Shown here in pieces: positions 31,250 through 36,584 of a stretch of 36,584 bases of DNA (the first letter of the stretch is position 1; the number at the start of each line of letters is the position of its first letter). The stretch comes from JBMNQH01 sp050944035 (GTDB taxonomy: Bacteria > Bacillota > Clostridia > Oscillospirales > Oscillospiraceae), in contig JBMNQH010000017.1 in the NCBI GenBank assembly GCA_050944035.1, positions 1 to 36,584 of the forward strand. The letters are read 5' to 3'. Below the pieces are notes generated by a model. The model was not told where the DNA came from, did no database searches, and saw nothing but the letters and a program-made list of their open reading frames with translations. A program made the translations under genes and the position numbers.

Positions 31250-32944
31250 ATGAGAGTTCTCATCATTGGCGGTGTGGCGGGCGGTGCAACCGCAGCGGCG
31301 CGGTTACGGCGATTGGATGAAACTGCGGAGATTATCATTTTGGAACGCAGTGGATTTGTATCCTATGCAAATTGCGGACTGCCTTATTATATCAGCGGTG
31401 TGATTACAGACGAAGAAGATTTGACTTTGCAGACACCAGAAAGCTTTTGGGAACGTTTTCAAATTGAAGTGCGGGTTCATCATGCGGCGATAGCAATCGA
31501 TCCAGCGCAAAAGACTGTCACAGTGCAATGCTTGGAGGATGGAAGGGTTTATACCGAATCTTACGACAAGTTGATTTTATCACCCGGCGCGAAGGCGGTA
31601 CGACCGGATTTCCCAGGTATCGAAAATGAAAAAATTGTTACCTTGCGGACAGTGGAGGATACAAAACAGATTTATGCCTATATCAAAGAGCATCATCCCA
31701 AACAGGCTGTTGTGATCGGCGGCGGGTTTATCGGATTGGAGATGGCCGAAAACTTGATGGAATCCGGTATTGAAACCTATTTGCTTCAGAGAAGAAATCA
31801 GGTGCTTCCGTTTTTGGATTACGATATGGCCTGCCAGGTACATGCCTATCTCCGCAGCAAAGGGCTTCATCTCCGATTCAACCAGGCAGTTACCGGATTT
31901 CAGCAGGATGGGGAAAGGCTCCAAGTTCTGTTAAAAGATGAAGAAGCCATTGCGGCAGATCTGGTTGTTATGGCAGTTGGTGTTGTACCGGAAACCAATT
32001 TGGCCAAGGCTGCCGGACTGAAACTTGGCATCAAAGCGTCCATTGTAGTAAATGACCAGATGCAGACCTCGGATCCGGATATTTATGCCGTAGGTGATGC
32101 GGTGGAGGTTACCCAATTTGTAACAGGACAACCTGCTCTGATTTCTCTTGCAGGGCCGGCAAACAAACAGGGACGCATTGCAGCGGATGCGATCTGTGGA
32201 CGAAACAGTACTTTTCATGGTTCTCAAGCATCCTCTGTAATCAAATTGTTTGACATGACGGTTGCGACCACGGGGATCAATGAAAAGACAGCACAGGCAA
32301 GCGAAACGGTTTACGACAAAGTGATAACATACTCTGCGTCTCATGCCACTTATTATCCGGGAGCAACCAATATGACGATCAAAACTCTGTTTGATCCGGA
32401 GAGTGGAAGAATCCTCGGTGCGCAGATCGTTGGGTTTACGGGTGTGGATAAACGTATCGATGTTTTGGCGACTGCAATCCGCGCAAAGATGACCGCGGCA
32501 GATCTGGAAGAACTGGATCTGGCCTATGCGCCGCCGTACTCTTCTGCAAAGGATCCGGTCAATATGACGGGGTTTGTCATAGAAAACATTCGCAGTGGTT
32601 TAGTCAAACAGCACCATTGGCATATGATCCCGGAAGTATTCCGGGATGGAAACGCCGTATTGCTCGATGTGAGAACCGTTGCAGAGTTTGAGGGAGGATG
32701 TATTCCCGGTGCGGTGAATATTCCACTCGATGACTTACGCGACAGAATGGAAGAACTGGATAGGGGAAAACATATTTATGTGAATTGCTACAGCGGTCTG
32801 CGCAGTTATATTGCCTGCCGTATTCTTACGCAGTCCGGATTCGATTGCAGCAACCTTTCCGGCGGATATCGATTTTATGAAGGCGTTTATAACGACTGTT
32901 GTTATGACGAGACACCGACACATCCCTGTGGAATAAAACTGTAA
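31250..32944 (+). CDS. CoA-disulfide reductase-rhodanese fusion (FAD-dependent)
   Basis: A 564-residue two-part enzyme. Residues 1-445 are a pyridine-nucleotide disulfide oxidoreductase of the CoA-disulfide reductase type: FAD motif IIGGVAGGATAAARLRR, single active-site Cys42 in SYANCGLPYYIS, NAD(P) motif VVIGGGFIGLEMAENL and FAD motif DIYAVGDAVEV. Residues about 455-552 are a rhodanese domain (LLDVRTVAEF, GCIPGAVNIPLDDL) with catalytic Cys513 in YVNCYSGLRS. Such fusions reduce CoA disulfides or persulfides and polysulfides. AAAGGAGG precedes ATG 31250. It lies downstream of the Rrf2 regulator and has its own promoter. It probably works in sulfur and thiol redox balance with cysK. Confidence 0.9.
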   Translation: MRVLIIGGVAGGATAAARLRRLDETAEIIILERSGFVSYANCGLPYYISGVITDEEDLTLQTPESFWERFQIEVRVHHAAIAIDPAQKTVTVQCLEDGRVYTESYDKLILSPGAKAVRPDFPGIENEKIVTLRTVEDTKQIYAYIKEHHPKQAVVIGGGFIGLEMAENLMESGIETYLLQRRNQVLPFLDYDMACQVHAYLRSKGLHLRFNQAVTGFQQDGERLQVLLKDEEAIAADLVVMAVGVVPETNLAKAAGLKLGIKASIVVNDQMQTSDPDIYAVGDAVEVTQFVTGQPALISLAGPANKQGRIAADAICGRNSTFHGSQASSVIKLFDMTVATTGINEKTAQASETVYDKVITYSASHATYYPGATNMTIKTLFDPESGRILGAQIVGFTGVDKRIDVLATAIRAKMTAADLEELDLAYAPPYSSAKDPVNMTGFVIENIRSGLVKQHHWHMIPEVFRDGNAVLLDVRTVAEFEGGCIPGAVNIPLDDLRDRMEELDRGKHIYVNCYSGLRSYIACRILTQSGFDCSNLSGGYRFYEGVYNDCCYDETPTHPCGIKL

Positions 32945-32962
32945 AATCCCATAAAAAGCATG

Positions 32963-32996
32963 AAAAAGCATCTGATGATTCATCAGATGCTTTTTT
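32963..32996 (+). terminator. Rho-independent terminator
   Basis: A 15-16 bp inverted repeat (half-site AAAAAGCATCTGATGA) is followed by TTTTTT, closing the reductase transcript. Confidence 0.88.
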
Positions 32997-33158
32997 GCAC
33001 CTAATTTCCCGTCGTATTGTTACAGAATTAAAAAACGAGGGAGAAGAAAGTTTGTCGGTTTGCCAATTGTTTTGTCATCAGTTGTACGCGCACGTGCGAA
33101 GATCGCTTTGATGTTTCCTGTAAGTGAACAGGGACTTGGGAGTCTGGGAGGAAATCTT

Positions 33159-33491
33159 ATGAAACGAAGATGTACATGTTATTTGAAATTTAAGTCGCCG
33201 ATTGCATTGGAACAATATTGTAAAGTTTTATTTCTGTTCAAACAGCACCGGCGAGAGGGTGCGATGCCGCTCTTTACTCTGACATATCCGGGGGACAACA
33301 TTACGGCAGATGAAGAAAATTGTTACTTTACTTTGCGACTGAGTCCGGAGCAGACGGCTCTGTTTGAGGAAAATAAACGCTGTTATGTGGATGTTCACCC
33401 CTACCTGACAAACGGTGACGAGCCAGCTGTTCCGATTTTCGAGCTTTTTACAGAACAGACGCTGTATCAGACGGAAGAACTGGAGGGGTAA
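33159..33491 (+). CDS. Phage-like hypothetical protein
   Basis: A 110-residue protein (MKRRCTCYLKFKSPIALEQY..., then PLFTLTYPGDNITADEENCYFTLRLSPEQTALF). The beta-rich content and its position before tail-fibre genes suggest a baseplate or tail accessory protein. The frame is open to 33060, but GGAGG eight bases before ATG 33159 marks the start. It is the first gene of a tightly packed cassette reading to the end of the window. No named family is recognised. Confidence 0.6.
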   Translation: MKRRCTCYLKFKSPIALEQYCKVLFLFKQHRREGAMPLFTLTYPGDNITADEENCYFTLRLSPEQTALFEENKRCYVDVHPYLTNGDEPAVPIFELFTEQTLYQTEELEG

Positions 33492-33492
33492 G

Positions 33493-33825
33493 ATGCAGGA
33501 TCTTTTGATGGAAATGGAAACAGAGAAGGACTGTGCCATCCAATTGGATGGCGAGATTGTAGAAATTATTTCGTCTGGAATTCGTACGATCTCAGTTGAT
33601 GGGACAATCGTTTCTCCAGATCAGGATAAGAACGTGAATCTTCCCATAAAGGAGAAAATTACAGCCTATCTTCAAAATAATATTGGCAATGGATTGCAAC
33701 TGAATGGAGAGATTTTATCAGTGGATACCGCGAATGATGCAGAGGAAGATAATACCAAACCCATTACTTCCGGTGCAGTATACACGGAGATTGGGAATAT
33801 TGATGCACTATTAAAAACAATATGA
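33493..33825 (+). CDS. Small phage tail-associated protein
   Basis: A 110-residue protein beginning one base after the upstream stop, with GGAGGGG before ATG 33493. The C-terminus, NTKPITSGAVYTEIGNIDAL, is a recurring ending of phage tail-fibre and baseplate-tip proteins of Clostridia. The middle (SSGIRTISVDGTIVSPDQDKNVNLPI) is beta-strand rich. It is probably a structural piece of a tail tip or fibre, co-translated with its neighbours. Confidence 0.65.
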   Translation: MQDLLMEMETEKDCAIQLDGEIVEIISSGIRTISVDGTIVSPDQDKNVNLPIKEKITAYLQNNIGNGLQLNGEILSVDTANDAEEDNTKPITSGAVYTEIGNIDALLKTI

Positions 33826-33835
33826 GGTGAAAAAG

Positions 33836-34420
33836 TTGAGTATTGTGACGGAAATAACAAGAATTCAAACAGATAGAAATACGATTCGTACCAAATTGAA
33901 CACCATCGGTCTGGTGGAACTGACAGCCAATTTGGATGCTTGTGCTTCGGCTGTCAACAGTATTGTCGACAATGGAGCGGTGTCAGCACAAGTAAAAGAA
34001 GGCGAAAGCTATACCATTCCGGCGGGTTACCACAACGGAAGCGGTACGGTGGCCGGTGTTTCCGGTGGCGGCAGCTATACACTACAGGCGAAAAGCGGGA
34101 TTACACCGACAAAAAATCAGCAGAGAATTACATCAGATGACGGATATTATGGTTTGTCCAGCGTCTCTGTTGATGCGATTCCAGATCTCTACCAAGATGT
34201 TTCCAGCGTTACGGCAAGTGCAGGAGACGTTCTTGCCAATAAGGTGATTGTGACAGCTTCCGGCACTGTGACAGCAGGTACGATGACAAACAATGGAACC
34301 GTTGTGCAGACCATGGATGGTACGAATGTCACAAGCTATGTTATCCCAGAAGGATATCACAGCGGAAACGGTACAGTTACACTGGATAATACCATTGAAA
34401 CGGCCCTTGCTGCCATTTAG
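33836..34420 (+). CDS. Phage tail-fibre-like protein
   Basis: A 194-residue protein with a helical start (SIVTEITRIQTDRNTIRTKL) and a beta-rich body that twice carries the fibre motif GYHNGSGTV/GYHSGNGTV. TTG 33836 lies five bases after GAGGTGA and is preferred; GTG 33827 lies inside that site. Such repeats occur in the tail fibres of prophages and phage-derived particles, where they bind host surfaces. It shares its N-terminal pattern with the next gene. Confidence 0.68.
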   Translation: MSIVTEITRIQTDRNTIRTKLNTIGLVELTANLDACASAVNSIVDNGAVSAQVKEGESYTIPAGYHNGSGTVAGVSGGGSYTLQAKSGITPTKNQQRITSDDGYYGLSSVSVDAIPDLYQDVSSVTASAGDVLANKVIVTASGTVTAGTMTNNGTVVQTMDGTNVTSYVIPEGYHSGNGTVTLDNTIETALAAI

Positions 34421-34431
34421 GAGGTGATAAT

Positions 34432-35235
34432 ATGAGCATTCAGAGTGAGCTCACACGTCTAAATGAAGCAAAAACAGACATTGCCACTGCAATTGCAGAA
34501 AAGGGCATAGCAGTGCCGGACAGTACGCGCATCAGCGAAATGGATGCCTTGATTGCACAAATACCGACGGGCCTTGATACGTCAGATGCTACGGCAACTG
34601 CAGCAGATATTCTGTCGGGTAAGACAGCATATGGTGCAAGTGGGAAATTAACCGGTACAATTACGACAAATGCATTTCCAACACCAGTCATTGTCGTGTC
34701 ATCAGATGGATTGATTACTGCGAGCGTATCCAATCAAAAAGGCTATCTGCCGTCGTCCCGTACAGATAGAGCGACAAAACAGCTTACAACAAAAGCGGCT
34801 GCAACATATACGCCAACAATACAGGATCAGACGATTGCGAGTGGTCAGTATTTGACAGGAGCACAGACCATACAAGGCGATGCAAATCTTATTCCGGAGA
34901 ATATCAAGTCCGGTGTTTCTATTTTCGGAGTTGCTGGTTCTTGTGCCGCCGGCAGCTCTGCAAACAACTGTCAAGCCTATTATACCGAGGAAGCAGTTCC
35001 AACTGTTCCATTCAGTGGAACGGCGGATGAAATCAAGGTCTGGGGCTATGCACAAAAGGTTATCAGTACCTATAACAAAGTAGTCTATACTTTTTGCGGG
35101 ACTGCATACTATAGTGGTGCTGCGTTAACCCAGACGAAAACAGAAATATCTGTAACAATCGATGCAAACGGAAATGTCAGTGGGCTGCCGAGCGGTATCA
35201 CAACAGCGGCGCTGCTGTTCACGAAGGGAATTTGA
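34432..35235 (+). CDS. Phage tail-fibre/receptor-binding-like protein
   Basis: A 267-residue protein. The helical start MSIQSELTRLNEAKTDIATAIAEKGIAVPD is typical of fibre proteins that continue with ...LSGKTAYGASGKLTGTI repeats, seen here at residues about 60-80 and again as LIPENIKSGVSIFGVAGS near residue 150. The C-terminal 110 residues (CQAYYTEEAVPTVPFSGTAD onward) form a distinct beta domain, probably the variable receptor-binding tip. GGAGGTG precedes ATG 34432. Confidence 0.7.
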   Translation: MSIQSELTRLNEAKTDIATAIAEKGIAVPDSTRISEMDALIAQIPTGLDTSDATATAADILSGKTAYGASGKLTGTITTNAFPTPVIVVSSDGLITASVSNQKGYLPSSRTDRATKQLTTKAAATYTPTIQDQTIASGQYLTGAQTIQGDANLIPENIKSGVSIFGVAGSCAAGSSANNCQAYYTEEAVPTVPFSGTADEIKVWGYAQKVISTYNKVVYTFCGTAYYSGAALTQTKTEISVTIDANGNVSGLPSGITTAALLFTKGI

Positions 35236-35237
35236 CA

Positions 35238-35492
35238 ATGAAAAGACACATTCAGATCGTTTTGATCGTTCTTATACTTGTTAATATGCTTGCGAGCCAT
35301 GCCAGCGCAATTACAACTGGGCGGTGGGATCTGGATTCTGCAAAACGATATGTTAACAGTGTGGCCAGTGAGATGATACAGCAAAATTTGGAGACGGCAT
35401 ACAATATGCCGGACGGACAAACAAAAGCATTCCAGGATGCCATTGCAGAACAGATTGCAGCGGCAAAGGTATTCTGGATGCAAAGGAGATAG
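35238..35492 (+). CDS. Small signal-anchored phage-type protein
   Basis: An 84-residue protein with an N-terminal hydrophobic segment (IQIVLIVLILVNMLASHASA) that fits a signal peptide or membrane anchor, followed by a soluble helical part. It starts two bases after the fibre gene stop and precedes the holin. In position it could be a lysis accessory factor, but no spanin motif (lipobox or long coiled coil) is visible. Confidence 0.6.
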   Translation: MKRHIQIVLIVLILVNMLASHASAITTGRWDLDSAKRYVNSVASEMIQQNLETAYNMPDGQTKAFQDAIAEQIAAAKVFWMQRR

Positions 35493-35496
35493 ACAA

Positions 35497-35922
35497 ATGA
35501 AAGATATTACGTGCGCTGGTATCGGTGCAGTGGGTGGTGCGATTGCAGCGTTGCTCGGAGGCTGGGACAGCGCCTTGATCACATTGATGATTTTTATGGC
35601 GATCGATTATCTGTCCGGTTTGCTGGTAGCTGGTGTATTTCATCGGTCTGCAAAGAGCGACAGCGGTGCTTTGGAGAGCCGGGCCGGCTGGAAAGGACTG
35701 TGCAAAAAGGGGATGACACTGCTGTTTGTACTGATTGCACACCGACTGGATCTTGCCATTCGTGTTTCTTATATGCGGGATGCAGTGATTATTGGTTTTA
35801 TGACCAATGAGTTACTCTCTATTACTGAGAACGCAGGACTGATGGGAATTCCACTGCCTGGTACCATTACAAAAGCAATTGACATTTTGACCAGAGAGTC
35901 GGAAAGAGAAGGCGAAAAATGA
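35497..35922 (+). CDS. Phage holin (TcdE/Bacteriophage_holin_4 type)
   Basis: A 141-residue membrane protein. GIGAVGGAIAALLGGWDSALITLMIFMAIDYLSGLLVAGVF, then SRAGWKGLCKKGMTLLFVLIAHRLD and NELLSITENAGLMGIPLP, are hallmark motifs of the toxin-secretion/phage-lysis holin family. It forms membrane pores that release the endolysin or particles. AAAGGAG lies upstream of ATG 35497. Its stop overlaps the amidase start (ATGA), indicating coupled translation. Confidence 0.85.
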   Translation: MKDITCAGIGAVGGAIAALLGGWDSALITLMIFMAIDYLSGLLVAGVFHRSAKSDSGALESRAGWKGLCKKGMTLLFVLIAHRLDLAIRVSYMRDAVIIGFMTNELLSITENAGLMGIPLPGTITKAIDILTRESEREGEK

Positions 35923-36584
35923 ACATCGTCAAACAAATTGCAGAAAACAACCCCTGCTATCGTGCAGGCCGTACCATCATACCGCGGGGGTTGATGCTGC
36001 ACAGCGTGGGTTGTCCGCAGCCGTCCGCTGAAGTGTTTGCGAACAACTGGAACAGCAGCAGCGCGCAGGTCTGCGTCCATGCTGTTTTGGAGGCTTCCGG
36101 CAATGTCTACCAGCTGCTGCCTTGGAATTGGCGCGCCTGGCATTGCGGTGGTTCCGGCAACAACACGCACATCAGCGTGGAGATGACGGAGCCCAGCCAG
36201 ATCAAATATTCCAGCGGAGCCACCTTCGTCTGCACGGATGTCGCAGCGGCAAGAGAGCAGGTTAAGGGCTGCTATCATACTGCGGTGGAGCTGTTTGCAG
36301 AGCTGTGCAGACAGTACAAGCTCAATCCGCTGACACAGATTTGCAGTCATGCAGAAGGCTGTCGAAAGGGCATTGCCTCGAACCATGGCGACCCGGAACA
36401 CCTGTGGCGGCAGCTTGGTCTGTCCTATACGATGGACGGATTCCGTCAGGATGTCCGGGCAAAGATGAATAGGGAAACGCCGGAAAACGCCACCGTAACC
36501 GCCATTGATGTCCTTTCCAGGCTTGGTGTCATCAATACACCGTCTTACTGGTATGCGCACTATGGCGATCTTCTGTATCTGGAT
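35919..36584 (+). CDS. N-acetylmuramoyl-L-alanine amidase endolysin, partial
   Basis: At least 222 residues, running off the window without a stop. The catalytic domain of the amidase_2 (PGRP-like) type has zinc-ligand candidates at LMLHSVG (His28) and ICSHAEGCRKGIASNHGDPEHLW, and WRAWHCGGSGNNTHISVEM in between. It cleaves the peptide stem from peptidoglycan glycan strands. From residue about 190 a linker and a new domain begin (TAIDVLSRLGVINTPSYWY), probably a cell-wall-binding or helical repeat. It starts by ATGA overlap with the holin gene. Holin plus amidase form a lysis module of a prophage or phage-tail-like particle. Confidence 0.88.
   Translation, partial: MNIVKQIAENNPCYRAGRTIIPRGLMLHSVGCPQPSAEVFANNWNSSSAQVCVHAVLEASGNVYQLLPWNWRAWHCGGSGNNTHISVEMTEPSQIKYSSGATFVCTDVAAAREQVKGCYHTAVELFAELCRQYKLNPLTQICSHAEGCRKGIASNHGDPEHLWRQLGLSYTMDGFRQDVRAKMNRETPENATVTAIDVLSRLGVINTPSYWYAHYGDLLYLD

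Overview
The window looks like the chromosome of a low-to-mid GC, Gram-positive, probably anaerobic and spore-forming member of the Clostridia (Ruminococcaceae/Oscillospiraceae-like). This is inferred from AGGAGG-type ribosome binding sites, strong sigma-A promoters (TTGACA-N17-TATAAT), DUF6440, DUF6198, YbjN and CotJC-like proteins, an HTH-desulforedoxin fusion regulator and a CoA-disulfide reductase-rhodanese fusion. No rRNA, tRNA or CRISPR array was seen.

Layout. (1) 1-1020: end of a degraded mobile element, with two small accessory genes, an orphan consensus promoter reading into a hairpin-rich short transcript, and an A/T-rich stretch with palindromes. (2) 1021-13757: a decayed RHS/YD-repeat polymorphic-toxin locus. 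The main rhs gene has lost its 5' end and carries an in-frame TGA just before its toxin tip. It is followed by two orphan RHS C-terminal cassettes without start codons, four paralogous two-TM immunity-like genes and one HExxH-containing gene. A second rhs has a signal peptide joined out of frame to the middle of the gene and a truncated tip. Exact repeats of 105, 108 and 335 bp record recombination and gene conversion. (3) 14162-19454: a 1223-residue MnxG-like multicopper oxidase, an HTH-desulforedoxin redox regulator and a CotJC-like manganese catalase. This could be a spore-surface or oxidative-stress group. (4) 19531-20546: a small XRE repressor with a paired-operator divergent promoter, a helical hypothetical protein and a DUF6440 protein. 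(5) 20647-26553, minus strand: a beta-CASP metallo-beta-lactamase ribonuclease, a gamma-glutamyltransferase, an AEC permease and two YbjN paralogs sharing a distinctive promoter, with a third orphan copy of that promoter nearby. (6) 26950-32944: a sodium:solute symporter preceded by a 28-codon ORF with five consecutive Tyr codons and then an intrinsic terminator (a candidate tyrosine attenuator), a DUF6198 membrane protein, cysteine synthase divergent from an Rrf2-type regulator with palindromic operators, and CoA-disulfide reductase-rhodanese. (7) 33159-36584: a phage-type tail-fibre, holin and amidase cassette running off the window.

The most interesting points are the candidate Tyr-codon leader-peptide attenuator, the tail-plus-immunity modules stacked by recombination in the RHS locus, the permuted but complete copper-ligand set of the large oxidase, and the three-copy YbjN promoter element. 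All function calls come from reading the sequence; no database search was run.
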